From positions 32,943-96,942 of the forward strand of contig DCJQ01000025.1 in assembly GCA_002319965.1 (NCBI GenBank): a DNA stretch of 64,000 bases, given 5' to 3'. How positions within the stretch are numbered: the stretch's first letter is position 1; each line of letters begins with the position of its first letter. The stretch comes from Megasphaera sp. UBA1696 (GTDB lineage: Bacteria; Bacillota; Negativicutes; Veillonellales; Megasphaeraceae). Below the pieces are notes generated by a model that was not told where the DNA came from, searched no databases, and saw only the letters and a list, made by a program, of their open reading frames with translations. The position numbers were made by a program, and so were the translations under genes. Positions 9,472-19,800 of the stretch are shown one piece after another.

Positions 9472-10107
9472 TTACCAGCCTCCATCCAAGAAGGGATTGC
9501 CCATCCGTTCGTCGCCGACCGTCGTCGCCGGGCCGTGGCCGGGCAGGACGATGGTATCGTCAGGAAGGGTCAAGAGTTTCTTTTCAATGCTGTCCAGTAA
9601 GATATCGGACGAGCCGCCGTATAAGTCGGTCCGGCCGACGGAATAGCGGAACAAGGTGTCACCGGAAAAGACGACGCCTTCCCCATAGAGGCTGAGCCCG
9701 CCCGGCGTATGGCCCGGCGTTTCCAGGACCTTGAAGCGCAGCGTCCCCAGGCTGATGACGTCCCCGTCTTTGGCTAAGTGATCGGCAGACGTGCATTCAA
9801 TGGGCTGTCCCATGAACATGGACAGGTTGTGATGCGAATTAGAGATGAGCCCGGCATCGCCGGCGCCGACGTAGACCGGTACGTTCTTGCGCTGGCGCAG
9901 CTCCTGTAAGGCTCCGATATGGTCGGCATGACCATGGGTCAGGAAGATGAATTTCAGATCCAGCTCATAGCGGGACAAGGCCCGGTCGATGGCGTTGTAA
10001 TCCCAGGCCGGATCGACGACCATGGCCTCTTTCGTGTCGCTGTCATAGACGACGTAGCAATTGGTCATGATCGGTCCGAGTTCCATGCTGATATATTGCA
10101 TACTCAT
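9472..10107 (-). CDS. Metallo-beta-lactamase-fold hydrolase (glyoxalase II-like)
   Basis: Soluble 211-residue hydrolase. The metal-binding motif THGHADHIG is at residues 57-65, with later ligands in ETPGHTPG, FSGDTLF and LPGHGP. Size and motif order match the YcbL/glyoxalase II-like group, which hydrolyse thioesters such as hydroxyacylglutathione. Low-GC Firmicute relatives often have unknown substrates. It sits between dtd and the permease gene with short gaps, so it is co-transcribed with housekeeping genes. Confidence 0.88.
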   Translation of the reverse strand: MSMQYISMELGPIMTNCYVVYDSDTKEAMVVDPAWDYNAIDRALSRYELDLKFIFLTHGHADHIGALQELRQRKNVPVYVGAGDAGLISNSHHNLSMFMGQPIECTSADHLAKDGDVISLGTLRFKVLETPGHTPGGLSLYGEGVVFSGDTLFRYSVGRTDLYGGSSDILLDSIEKKLLTLPDDTIVLPGHGPATTVGDERMGNPFLDGGW

Positions 10108-10119
10108 GTCGATTCCTCC

Positions 10120-10569
10120 TTAAAAAGTTTTTTTGCTGTCCAATAAAATAGTAACCGGCCCGTCGTTCTCCAGGGATACGACCATGTGGGTACGGAAGCG
10201 TCCCGTCGCCGTCTCTACGCCAAGGGCGCGGACAGCTTCGACGAATCGGGTGTATAAGGCTTCGGCCTGTTCCGGTTTGGCAGCTTCTGTATAACTTGGG
10301 CGGCGGCCGTGGCGGGCATCTCCATAGAGGGTAAACTGGGAGATGACCAGCATGTCACCGCCTTTATCGAGAAGGGAATCGTTCAGTTTCCCCGCTTCAT
10401 CTTCAAAGATTCGCAGGTGAACGATCTTATCGGCCAGGTACAGGGCGTCCTTTTCATCATCTTCGACGGAGACGCCGAGGAGGACCGTAAGGCCTTCGGC
10501 AGCCTTGCCGACGAGGACGCCGTCTGAGGTGACCGATGATGTCAGCGTCTTTTGTACGACGGCTCTCAT
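10120..10569 (-). CDS. dtd: D-aminoacyl-tRNA deacylase
   Basis: Proofreading enzyme of 149 residues that releases D-amino acids (and glycine mischarged on tRNA-Ala) from tRNA. The catalytic SQFTLYGD motif is at 77-84, and the second cross-subunit motif NDGPVT is at 135-140 (NxGPVT class). The start overlaps the rel stop by four bases (ATGA), the classic rel-dtd arrangement in Firmicutes, so translation is likely coupled. Confidence 0.95.
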   Translation of the reverse strand: MRAVVQKTLTSSVTSDGVLVGKAAEGLTVLLGVSVEDDEKDALYLADKIVHLRIFEDEAGKLNDSLLDKGGDMLVISQFTLYGDARHGRRPSYTEAAKPEQAEALYTRFVEAVRALGVETATGRFRTHMVVSLENDGPVTILLDSKKTF

Positions 10570-12770
10570 TGCATGCTTCCTCCTGTATAACGTTCTACCG
10601 CATAGACATCCTTCAAGCGGCGGATCTTGGTGGTAATGAATTCAAACTGGGCCAAGTCCTTGATGCTGATGCCCATGTGGATGACGACGTTTTTCGTATC
10701 GCTGGTCTTGGCATTGATACTTAAGATGGAAATTTTCATTTCTGCCAGGGCCGCCATGATTTCGGCCATGATGCCCGTGCGGTCGTAGGCGACGATTTCC
10801 ATGTTGACTTCAAAGCGTTCATCGCCTTCGTAATCCCACTCGACATCGATCAAGCGGTCGACGTCACTCTGGCCGTGGGTGACGTTGGGACAATCGGCCC
10901 GGTGGACCGAGACGCCGCGGCCGCGGGTAATGAATCCGATGATGGGATCGCCGGGGACCGGGCTGCAGCATTTGGCCAGGCGCACGAGAAGACCCGGCTC
11001 CCCTTTTACCAAGATGCCCGTGCCGCTGTGTTTGACCGGCTTGCGGGGTTTCAGTTTTTCCAGCATGACCAGGCTGCTGTTCTGTTCTTCCTGCTTCTGT
11101 AAATCTTTCTTCTGCAGTTCCAGGAGCTTGATGAGGACCGTATTGACGGCAAAACCGCCGTAACCGACAGCCGCTGCCAAATCGTCTTCCGAGCCGGCGT
11201 TCATCTGCTTGGCCACCCGGCCCAGCCGTCCGCCGACGTTTAAGGTCTTCCAGTCATGATTGAGGCGTTTGCATTCCCGCTCTAAGGCTTCGAGCCCCTT
11301 TTCGATATTTTCCTCCCGGTTTTCTTTCTTGAACCAGTTGCGGATCTTCGAACGGCTTTCAGAACTGCCGACGATATTGAGCCAGTCCAGGCTCGGTTTT
11401 CCCGTCTTGGACGTGATGATCTCAACGATATCGCCGTTTTTCAGACGGTAATCGAGGGGTACGATTTTCCCGTTGATCTTAGCGCCGACGCAGCGGTGGC
11501 CGACATCGGTGTGGATGCGGTAGGCAAAGTCGATGGGAATAGCCCCCTGAGGCAGGTCGATGACGTCACCTCGCGGGGAAAAGACGAAGACTTCGTCCGA
11601 AAAGGCATCGAGCTTGAGGGCATTGACGAATTCCTGAGGGTTGCTCGTGTCCTGCCATTCCAAGAGGTTGCGCAGCCAGCCCATCTTTTCATCGAAGGCA
11701 TCCTTATTCGCCGTCTGGTTGCCTTCTTTATAACGCCAATGAGCGGCGACGCCGTATTCGGCGATGTGGTGCATTTCCCAGGTTCGAATCTGTATTTCAA
11801 CGGGCTGTCCCCGGGTCCCGATAACCGTCGTGTGCAGGGACTGGTAGTTATTGGGCTTGGGCATGGCAATGTAGTCCTTGAAGCGGTACGGCAAGGGCTT
11901 CCACAAGCTGTGGACGATACCCAGGACACCGTAGCAGTCCTTGACGTCGTCGACGATGACCCGGATGGCGAAGAGATCATAGACCTGGCTCAAGTCGCGG
12001 TTATCTTTTTTCATTTTCTTATAAATGCTGTAAAAATGCTTGGGCCGGCCGTTGATTTCGCAGTGGATGTGCGCGTCGTCAAGGGCTTTTCGCAGGACGT
12101 CGATGGCTTCGTTGACGATTTCTTCGCGGACGTGCCGCTTCTGTTTCATCTGATCGACGAGGTCGTAGTATTTATCCGGTTCAAGGTAGCGAAAAGACAG
12201 ATCCTCCAGCTCCCATTTGATGTTGAAAATGCCGAGGCGGTGCGCTAAGGGCGCGAAGATTTCCAGGGTTTCCTGGGCAATCCGCTTCTGCTTGTCGCTG
12301 CGCATGTAGCGCAGGGTCCGCATATTGTGCAGGCGGTCGGCGAGCTTGATGACGACGACGCGGACGTCTTTGGCCATAGCCAAAAACATCTTGCGCATGC
12401 TGTTGAGCTGCTGATCTTCCTTCGTCCGGTAATTGAGGCGGCTTAATTTGGTGACGCCGTCGACGAGGAAGGCGACTTCGCGGCCGAACTCATTGCGCAG
12501 GTCTTCAAGGGTACAGGCTGTGTCTTCTACGACGTCATGGAGCAAAGCTGCCGTGATCGTCGTCGTATCTATTTTCATGTCGGCCAAAATTTGGGCCACG
12601 GCCAGGGGGTGCAGGATATAGGGTTCCCCACTGACGCGATGCTGTTCCTTATGGGCTTCTTCTGCCGCATGATATGCTTTCGTTACATCTTCGCAGTCTG
12701 CCTGTGGCAGGTACGAGTGTATCGTATCGATGAGGTGCCTGAATTCGGCATCTTGAATTCTTTCTCCCAT
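10566..12770 (-). CDS. rel: Bifunctional (p)ppGpp synthetase/hydrolase
   Basis: Stringent-response enzyme of 734 residues. I start at the ATG at 12770 ([10 protein letters not shown]), which has AAGGAGG six bases upstream; an earlier start at 12794 would overlap recJ. Domain order is HD hydrolase (HDVVEDT), synthetase ([21 protein letters not shown]), TGS, helical/zinc-finger-like region ([11 protein letters not shown]) and C-terminal ACT. The intact HD motif plus the RFKD form of the synthetase motif indicates a bifunctional enzyme rather than a synthetase-only RelA. Confidence 0.96.
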   Translation of the reverse strand: MGERIQDAEFRHLIDTIHSYLPQADCEDVTKAYHAAEEAHKEQHRVSGEPYILHPLAVAQILADMKIDTTTITAALLHDVVEDTACTLEDLRNEFGREVAFLVDGVTKLSRLNYRTKEDQQLNSMRKMFLAMAKDVRVVVIKLADRLHNMRTLRYMRSDKQKRIAQETLEIFAPLAHRLGIFNIKWELEDLSFRYLEPDKYYDLVDQMKQKRHVREEIVNEAIDVLRKALDDAHIHCEINGRPKHFYSIYKKMKKDNRDLSQVYDLFAIRVIVDDVKDCYGVLGIVHSLWKPLPYRFKDYIAMPKPNNYQSLHTTVIGTRGQPVEIQIRTWEMHHIAEYGVAAHWRYKEGNQTANKDAFDEKMGWLRNLLEWQDTSNPQEFVNALKLDAFSDEVFVFSPRGDVIDLPQGAIPIDFAYRIHTDVGHRCVGAKINGKIVPLDYRLKNGDIVEIITSKTGKPSLDWLNIVGSSESRSKIRNWFKKENREENIEKGLEALERECKRLNHDWKTLNVGGRLGRVAKQMNAGSEDDLAAAVGYGGFAVNTVLIKLLELQKKDLQKQEEQNSSLVMLEKLKPRKPVKHSGTGILVKGEPGLLVRLAKCCSPVPGDPIIGFITRGRGVSVHRADCPNVTHGQSDVDRLIDVEWDYEGDERFEVNMEIVAYDRTGIMAEIMAALAEMKISILSINAKTSDTKNVVIHMGISIKDLAQFEFITTKIRRLKDVYAVERYTGGSMQ

Positions 12771-12781
12771 AAAAAACCTCC

Positions 12782-14764
12782 TTACTCCCTGCAATACAAT
12801 TCATACGTCGGTGACATATGAAGATTCATTTTCCCTGCAAGGATAGGAAAATAATAGACCGGGCCGTCGTCATCTTGGCGCACTTTGAGGACGCCGATTT
12901 CCCGAAGGACGACGATGGCCGCATAAATGGTATGGACGTCGTAGCGGTCGGCCTGAGAGGCTGCCATGCGGCGCCGGACCTGCCAAACGGGCATGCCCCA
13001 TTCGGGCAGGAGTTTTTTCAAAGCCATGTAAATGTCTACCATGACCGTTCGGTTGAGGGTGACCTCCTTATTCAAGACGTGGACGTCCTGAACGACCAGC
13101 TGAGGCGACGACGTTCCGTTAAAATCATTGCGTTCGAGCTGGAAGGCGACGTCGATGATATCGCCTTCGACGATGGCATCGCACAGGTCCGGGCGGGACC
13201 AGGCAACGCCGCTCAGGCGAATCTTATGAGGACCGCAGACAACGATGCGAACGTGCTGCTTGTCCCGTCCGATGGGCCGGATTTCTTCGACGGTCAGATT
13301 CCGAAGGGAAAAGACGGGCCGGCTGTTCCCCATGCCGTACGGCTCTAACGAAGACAGCTCGGCAATCATATCCAGCGAGACGTCCGGTGTCTCCAGCTCT
13401 TTATCTAAATGGACCAGGGGAATGTAGTCGTCAGCCGTCATGTGCTCTTTTGCATAAGCCAGCAGCCGCTTCCGCAGGCCTTCGATGTTTTCGGCCTTGA
13501 TGGAAAAACCGGCTGCCATCGTATGGCCGCCAAATTGGATGAGCAGGTCTTTCGCCGACTGCAGGGCTTCGTACATATTGAAGCCGCTGATGCTGCGGCA
13601 CGAGCCCTTGCCGATGCCGTCGCTGACGGTAATGACTAAGGCCGGACGGTAGTATTTTTCGACGAGGCGCGACGCGGCAATGCCGATGACGCCGACGTGC
13701 CAGCCTTCATGACTGGCAATGAGGACGCCGTCCCGTCCCTGCTGCCGGCTTTCGATCTGGGCGACGGCCTCTTTGGCAATGGTGTGCTCGATGTCCTGGC
13801 GCTCGGCGTTGAGCTCACTGAGCTCAGAAGCTGCCAAGGCCGCTTTTTCGGCGTCGGTCTCTAAGAGCAGTTCGACGCCCTTCGTCGCATGACTGATGCG
13901 GCCGGCAGCGTTTAGTCTCGGCGCTGCCGTAAAGGCGATGCGGCCGGCTGTGATTTCTTTATCAGCAAGGCCCGAAGCCCGGAGCAAGGCGTACAATCCC
14001 GTGCGCTGCCCTTTTTTCATCAATTCCAACCCCTGGCGGACGATGATACGGTTTTCCCCGATTAAGGGCACGAGATCGGCAATGGTTCCCAAGGCCGAAA
14101 GATCCGAATAGCCTGAAAGGTCTTCCCCACAGCAGCGCTGCCAAAGGGCCCGGCAAAAGACGTAGGCCACGCCGGCACCGGCCAGTTCCTTAAAGGGATA
14201 GGGACAGCCGGGCTTCTTCGGATTGAGAACGGCCAGGGCCGGCGGTATCTTTTCCGGCGGTTCGTGATGATCGGTAATGATGATATCAAGATGAGGTGAA
14301 AACTCACGAACCAGCTCATACGATGAAATACCGCAGTCGACGGTAATGAGAACATCGGCTTCATGCTCTAAGTGCTGCAGGGCCTCTTCGTTAAGGCCAT
14401 AGCCTTCACTCTGCCGCTCGGGAATATAGAACTGCGGCGACGCCCCCAGATCCCGGAGGACTGAATAAACAAGTGACGTCGACGTAATCCCGTCGACGTC
14501 ATAGTCACCATAGATGACGATGCGCTCTTTATCTTCTACGGCCTGTTTCAGCCGACGGACGGCTGTTTCCATCCCGTCCATCAAGAACGGGTCGGCCATG
14601 TCGGTCAACGTGTCCTGGAGAAAGTGACGCCCTTCTTCGACATCGGCAATGCCGCGATTGGCCAGTATTTGGGCTAAAATCGGCGATATATGCAGTTGTT
14701 CGGTTAAGGCGGACGTAAGGCCCTCTTCCACGGGGGCAAACTGCCATCGTTTCTCCATTTGCAT
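12782..14764 (-). CDS. recJ: Single-stranded-DNA-specific exonuclease RecJ
   Basis: 5'-3' ssDNA exonuclease of the DHH phosphoesterase superfamily, about 660 residues. Catalytic motifs appear in order: YGDYDVDGITST, ITVDCGIS, TDHHEPPE, and the DHHA1 motif GGHTMAAGFS. An OB-fold-like region and a C-terminal winged-helix-like extension follow. GTG 14767, ATG 14764 and ATG 14758 are all possible starts and none has a strong ribosome site. It is the first gene of the recJ-rel-dtd series, consistent with the Firmicute order. Confidence 0.93.
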   Translation of the reverse strand: MQMEKRWQFAPVEEGLTSALTEQLHISPILAQILANRGIADVEEGRHFLQDTLTDMADPFLMDGMETAVRRLKQAVEDKERIVIYGDYDVDGITSTSLVYSVLRDLGASPQFYIPERQSEGYGLNEEALQHLEHEADVLITVDCGISSYELVREFSPHLDIIITDHHEPPEKIPPALAVLNPKKPGCPYPFKELAGAGVAYVFCRALWQRCCGEDLSGYSDLSALGTIADLVPLIGENRIIVRQGLELMKKGQRTGLYALLRASGLADKEITAGRIAFTAAPRLNAAGRISHATKGVELLLETDAEKAALAASELSELNAERQDIEHTIAKEAVAQIESRQQGRDGVLIASHEGWHVGVIGIAASRLVEKYYRPALVITVSDGIGKGSCRSISGFNMYEALQSAKDLLIQFGGHTMAAGFSIKAENIEGLRKRLLAYAKEHMTADDYIPLVHLDKELETPDVSLDMIAELSSLEPYGMGNSRPVFSLRNLTVEEIRPIGRDKQHVRIVVCGPHKIRLSGVAWSRPDLCDAIVEGDIIDVAFQLERNDFNGTSSPQLVVQDVHVLNKEVTLNRTVMVDIYMALKKLLPEWGMPVWQVRRRMAASQADRYDVHTIYAAIVVLREIGVLKVRQDDDGPVYYFPILAGKMNLHMSPTYELYCRE

Positions 14765-14767
14765 CAC

Positions 14768-14870
14768 AACTCATTCTCAGGAATAATCACTATCAATAAA
14801 TCAATTATTATTTTATCACTTTCTATTCTCAAAATAAAGACTAAATTAATATGCACTTAGCAAGATTCTC
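14768..14870 (-). promoter_or_regulatory. Probable promoter region for the recJ-aspS series
   Basis: AT-rich gap upstream of recJ. On the minus strand a TTGAGA is followed 17 bases later by AATAAT, a weak but plausible sigma-A promoter. No operator is evident. Confidence 0.4.
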
Positions 14871-14937
14871 ATCTTAGAAATGGATTATACCGTTTCTTTA
14901 CAGTCTCCCCTTTCGCCTTCTTTTCGGGGGTAGCGAA

Positions 14938-14973
14938 AGAGGGCTATTCATGAAAAGTCACGAATAGCCCTCT
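14938..14973 (-). terminator. Hairpin after the EamA/kinase-like fusion gene
   Basis: A 15-base inverted repeat (AGAGGGCTATTC arms, one mismatch, six-base loop) lies just downstream of the gene at 15003. The T-tract is poor, so termination strength is uncertain. Confidence 0.6.
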
Positions 14974-15002
14974 GTATCACGCCGCCATCAAAAACAGCGC
15001 GT

Positions 15003-16634
15003 TTACGACGGCAGTGCTTCGGAAGTCTTCACGGATTTAACCGTGTCCCCTTCCTTCTCGGTGGGATTGATATCGTCTTGAGAAATGGTCAGGCGATGGC
15101 GGGCAGCCTCTAAGATGAGGTCGGCCGTCTTAACGATGCCGTAGTCGCTGGATTTGAGACTCAAATCGTAGTTGGCCCCGTAGCCCCAATAGGAATCGGT
15201 GCAGTACATGCAGTGATCCCGCCGTTCACGATTGACGTGGTTGCGGAGTTTACGCGCCCGGTCGGCGTCGATGTGTTCCCGGAGCATGATGCGCTGGACG
15301 GCCCAATCAGGATCGGAAGAAATGAAGACATTGAAGGTGTTGGGCCGTTTGCGCAGGACGTAGTTTGCCAAGCGACCGACGATGACGCAGGAATGGCCCG
15401 TTGTCAGGGCTTCAATGACTTCGGCTTCATCGCGGAACATTTCCATCTGATTCGATTCATAGCCCGATGCATAGTGGACGTAATCTTCGTAGACCTTGGA
15501 GAGGAGCGGCCCCAAGCGGCGCTTCTGATCCTTGCACCAGGCGATGACCGTCTGGGGATGTTCTTTCTGGGTCCGATTGAAAATTTCCGTATCGTAGTAC
15601 GGAACGCCTAATTTACGAGCCACGAGTTTCCCGATATTCCGGCCGCCGCTGCCGAATTCACGAGAAATGGTAATGACTAAGGGGCTGTCCGTATCTTCCT
15701 TCATCCAAGCCGGATGGTTGGTACGACCGGCGATTTCGCCGATAGCCCGATGGGAAAAGATAAGGCGTTCGATAGGCCCTGCCATGGTACAGCCTAAAAG
15801 AATCAGTACCAAGCCGATGACGGCGTTGGCTGTAATCGGTTCCGATAAGATAATCGAGGCCAAGATAAGGGCGATGATAGGCTTAATGAAAAAAGCAAAG
15901 GACGCATTGGACGGACCCGTGAGCTCAATGGCCTTCATGAAGAACAGATAGCCAAAGCCGGTGACGACCAAGGAACAGTACAGGAGCGGCCAAATAGTGC
16001 GGGAGTTGATACCGGCAATAATCGGATCGCCGTGGAAAATCAGGATGACCAAAAGGAAGAGGCAGCCGATGAGAAAACTGAAGGCGTTTTCGACGTTGCC
16101 GCCGAGCTTCCCGATCCGCATTTTCCCCAAGGTCGTGTAAAAGGCAAAGGAAATAGCCGCTGCCAAGGACACCAGAAGTCCTACATTTCCGTTCTGGATG
16201 ATGTCCACGGGATTCGCGACGATGATCAGGCCGATGAGACTCAACACCAAGGTGATGGCCTTCTTGCGCGTAAAGGCTTCGTGGATGAGAAAATAGGAAA
16301 AGATCATGACGAAGATAGGATTGCTGGAAAAGACGATGGCCGCCAGGCTGGCATTGGCCATGTTGACACCGATCTGGAAGAGAATCATGCTGAAGCAGAT
16401 ATTAACCAGTCCCAGGACAGCCAAATACCCCCAATCCGTCCGTCCGAGACGAATCTGATGCTTCTTCATATCGCGAATGGCCAGCGGCATGAGCAGGATG
16501 CCGCCTACGAGAAAGCGGAGAAATGTCAGCTGGAAAGGCGTAAAAGCCGTACCGGCGATCTTCAACGAAATTTCCATGGTCCCAAAAGCAAGGGCTGCCA
16601 GGACAATACAAAGCGTACCCATTTTAGATGACAT
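15003..16634 (-). CDS. EamA-family permease fused to a cytidylate-kinase-like domain
   Basis: A single 543-residue frame with two parts. Residues 1 to about 295 are a ten-span drug/metabolite transporter of the EamA type, with two repeats (first near residue 5, second near residue 150). After a short linker, residues about 320-520 form a cytidylate-kinase-like P-loop domain. It begins ITISREFGSGGRNIGKLVA and continues with VPYYDTEIF and CVIVGRLANYVL. Free-standing proteins of that type are common in Negativicutes, with no proven substrate. The domain is predicted to be cytoplasmic. No stop or frameshift separates the halves, so the fusion looks genuine. Transport substrate and kinase activity are unknown. 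Confidence 0.82.
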   Translation of the reverse strand: MSSKMGTLCIVLAALAFGTMEISLKIAGTAFTPFQLTFLRFLVGGILLMPLAIRDMKKHQIRLGRTDWGYLAVLGLVNICFSMILFQIGVNMANASLAAIVFSSNPIFVMIFSYFLIHEAFTRKKAITLVLSLIGLIIVANPVDIIQNGNVGLLVSLAAAISFAFYTTLGKMRIGKLGGNVENAFSFLIGCLFLLVILIFHGDPIIAGINSRTIWPLLYCSLVVTGFGYLFFMKAIELTGPSNASFAFFIKPIIALILASIILSEPITANAVIGLVLILLGCTMAGPIERLIFSHRAIGEIAGRTNHPAWMKEDTDSPLVITISREFGSGGRNIGKLVARKLGVPYYDTEIFNRTQKEHPQTVIAWCKDQKRRLGPLLSKVYEDYVHYASGYESNQMEMFRDEAEVIEALTTGHSCVIVGRLANYVLRKRPNTFNVFISSDPDWAVQRIMLREHIDADRARKLRNHVNRERRDHCMYCTDSYWGYGANYDLSLKSSDYGIVKTADLILEAARHRLTISQDDINPTEKEGDTVKSVKTSEALPS

Positions 16635-16740
16635 GAAAGAGGCCCCCTAGTTCATCTAATTATTATGATAGAGAATAAAAAAACTAATAATCCAATCACG
16701 ATTCATTATACACTACTTACCCATAAATAACAAACAACAA

Positions 16741-16779
16741 AAAGGCCCTGCATGGTGGAAACCACCGTGCAGAGCCTTT
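16741..16779 (-). terminator. Rho-independent terminator after nifJ
   Basis: An 18-base arm pair (AAAGGCTCTGCACGGTGG facing its near complement, three-base loop) lies just beyond the nifJ stop. On the minus strand the descending arm runs into a short T-rich tail. Confidence 0.85.
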
Positions 16780-16812
16780 CCGCTATTTATCTATGCAGCA
16801 AGTGCATTTAAA

Positions 16813-19800
16813 TTAGTCTTCAAAACCCTTCTGCAGACGGACGTAGGAATGACGACGATTCTTAGCGTCAGCTTCAGTCTTAGCATAGAGAGCTTCGGCT
16901 TCTTCCGGGAAGCTCTTCTTGAGGGATGCGTAACGAACTTCACCCTGCAAGAATTCCTGGAATTTGCCATAATCCGGTTCTTTGGAATCGAGGCTGAACG
17001 GGTTCTTGCCCTGTTCTTTGAGTTCCGGATTGTAACGGAACAGATCCCAGTAACCGCATTCGACAGCGAGTTTTTCTTCTGTCTGGCTCTTGCCCATGCC
17101 CTTACGGATACCATGGTTGATGCAAGGAGCGTAGCAGATAACCAAGGACGGGCCATGGTAAGCTTCAGCTTCGGTGATAGCTTTGAGGAGCTGGTTCTTA
17201 TCAGCACCCATAGCTACCTGAGCTACGTAAACATAGCCGTAGGAAATAGCCATCATGCCGAGGTCCTTCTTCTTGGTGCGTTTGCCGGCAGCAGCGAACT
17301 GTGCGATAGCTGCAGTCGGAGTAGCTTTAGAGGACTGACCGCCCGTGTTGGAGTAAACTTCCGTATCGAGAACGAGGACGTTGATGTCGTTGTCCGAAGC
17401 AAGGACATGGTCAACACCGCCGTAACCGATATCGTAGGACCAACCGTCACCACCGATGATCCACTGGCTGCGTTTTACGAAGAACTGTTTCTTAGCGAGG
17501 AAGTCTTCGAGAACCGGTTTGCCGGCAGCTTCTTTTTCGAGGAGAGCCGTCAATTTATCAGCGCGTTCACGAGTGCCTTCGCCTTCGTATGCATGAGCAG
17601 CCCAATCGCTGAGTGCTTCCTGGAGTTCCGGAGAAGCGACAGCTTTTGCAGCGTCGAGGCTTTCGACCAAGTCTTTACGGACTTTGTCTACGCCGAGGAA
17701 CATGCCGAGGCCGAATTCAGCAGCATCTTCGAAGAGGCTGTTTGCCCAGGACGGACCGTGGCCGGCAGCGTTCATGGTGTACGGGGAAACAGGAGCCGAT
17801 GCACCCCAAATGGAGGAGCAACCTGTTGCGTTAGCGATCATCATGCGGTCGCCGAAGAGCTGTGTAACGAGTTTGACATACGGGGTTTCACCGCAGCCTG
17901 CGCAAGCGCCGGAGAATTCGAGGAGCGGCTGTTCGAACTGAGAACCGATAACGGTCTTCTTGTTCTGCGGGTTAGCTTTCGGAGCAACCTTTTCCGTAGC
18001 ATAGTACCAGAATTCCATCTTCTTGCGTTCTTCGTCGGTATTCGGAACCATGGTCAGAGCCTGAACCGGGCAGACGTTTACGCAGGAACCGCATTCGAGG
18101 CAGTCGAGCTGGTCGACGACGATAGCCAAATCGTATTCTTTACCGGATTTAGCTTTAACAGCGACTTTGTAACCAGCCGGAGCAGCAGCCGTTTCTTCTT
18201 TCGTCGTCAAGCACGGACGAACCGTAGCATGCGGGCAAACGAAGGAACACTGGAGGCAGCCGATACATTTTTCGTTATCCCAGGAAGGAACGTGCAGAGC
18301 CGGGCCTGCTTTTTCGAATTTAGAGGTGCCGGAAGGCATGGTGCCATCTTCGCGGCCGACAAATGCGGAAACCGGGAGATCGTCGCCAACCTGTTCGAGC
18401 ATCGGTTTTGCAACTTCCGTGAAGTATTTCGTAGCCGGACGGCCTTCGACGACTTCGTCAACGGCATCAGCCCAGGAAGCCGGATAGTTAACTTCATGGA
18501 ATTCTTTGATACCAGCATCAACGGCGCCATTGTTCATGTCGATGATCTTCTGGCCTTTTTTGCCGTAGTTCTTGATGATGGAGTCTTTCAAGTATTTAAC
18601 AGCGTCTTCTACAGGGATGATCTTAGCGAGGGCAAAGAAAGCAGCCTGCATGACCATGTTGATACGAGTGCCGAGGCCGAGTTTCTGGCCGATAGCGTCA
18701 CCGTTCAAGGTGTAGAATTTAACGTGATGTTTAGCGATAGCGCGTTTGATGCGAGCCGGAAGTTCGTGTTCCAGTTCTTCATCGGTCCAAGTGCAGTTCA
18801 GCATGAATGTGCCGCCGTCTTTGATGCCGCGGAGAACATCGAAACGACCTACATAGGACTGACGGTGACAAGCGATGTAGTCAGCTGCGTCGATGAGGTA
18901 CGGCATGTCGATCGGACGAGTACCGAAACGCAGGTGAGAAATCGTTACGCCGCCGGATTTCTTGGAGTCATAAGCGAAGTATGCCTGTGCATACATATCC
19001 GTGTGGTCACCGATGATCTTGATAGCCGATTTGTTAGCACCGACAGTACCGTCAGAACCGAAGCCCCAGAATTTGCAGGACGTAAGGCCCGTCGTATCAA
19101 CCGGCATTTTCGGTTCGCGTGCAAGGCTGAGGTTGGTAACGTCGTCGACGATGCCAAGGGTGAAGCCGTTGAGCGGATGATCTTTCTTCAATTCTTTGAA
19201 GACGGCGAGGAAGTCTTCCGGAAGAACGTCTTTGGAGCCCATACCGGTGCGGCCGCCGATGACGTCAATGTTAAGACCTTCTTCTTTTACGAAGCCCGTG
19301 ATATCGAGGTAAAGCGGTTCGCCGAGGGAACCCGGTTCTTTCGTGCGGTCGATGACAGCAATCTTCTTGACCGTTTTCGGAAGAACGTTGAGCAGGTATT
19401 TGTTGGAGAACGGACGATAGAGGTGAACGTTGATAGCGCCGACTTTTTCGCCCTGGCTCTGCAAGTATTCGACCGTCTGTTTAGCGACGTCGGAGAGAGA
19501 ACCCATGGAAACGACGACGTATTCAGCGTCAGGAGCACCGTAGTAGTTGAACGGTTTGTAGGAGCGGCCAGTGATTTCAGAAATCTTGTCCATGTAATCA
19601 GCTACGATATCCGGCATAGCATCATAGAATTTGTTGGCAGCTTCTGTATGCTGGAAGTATACGTCCGGGTTTTCAGCCGTGCCGCGAACCTGCGGGTTAT
19701 CCGGGTTAAGAGCACGTTTACGGAATTTGTCGATAGCTTCCCAGTCAACGAGTTTTCTGTAGTTTTCGAAATCCATGACTTCAACTTTCTGAATTTCGTG

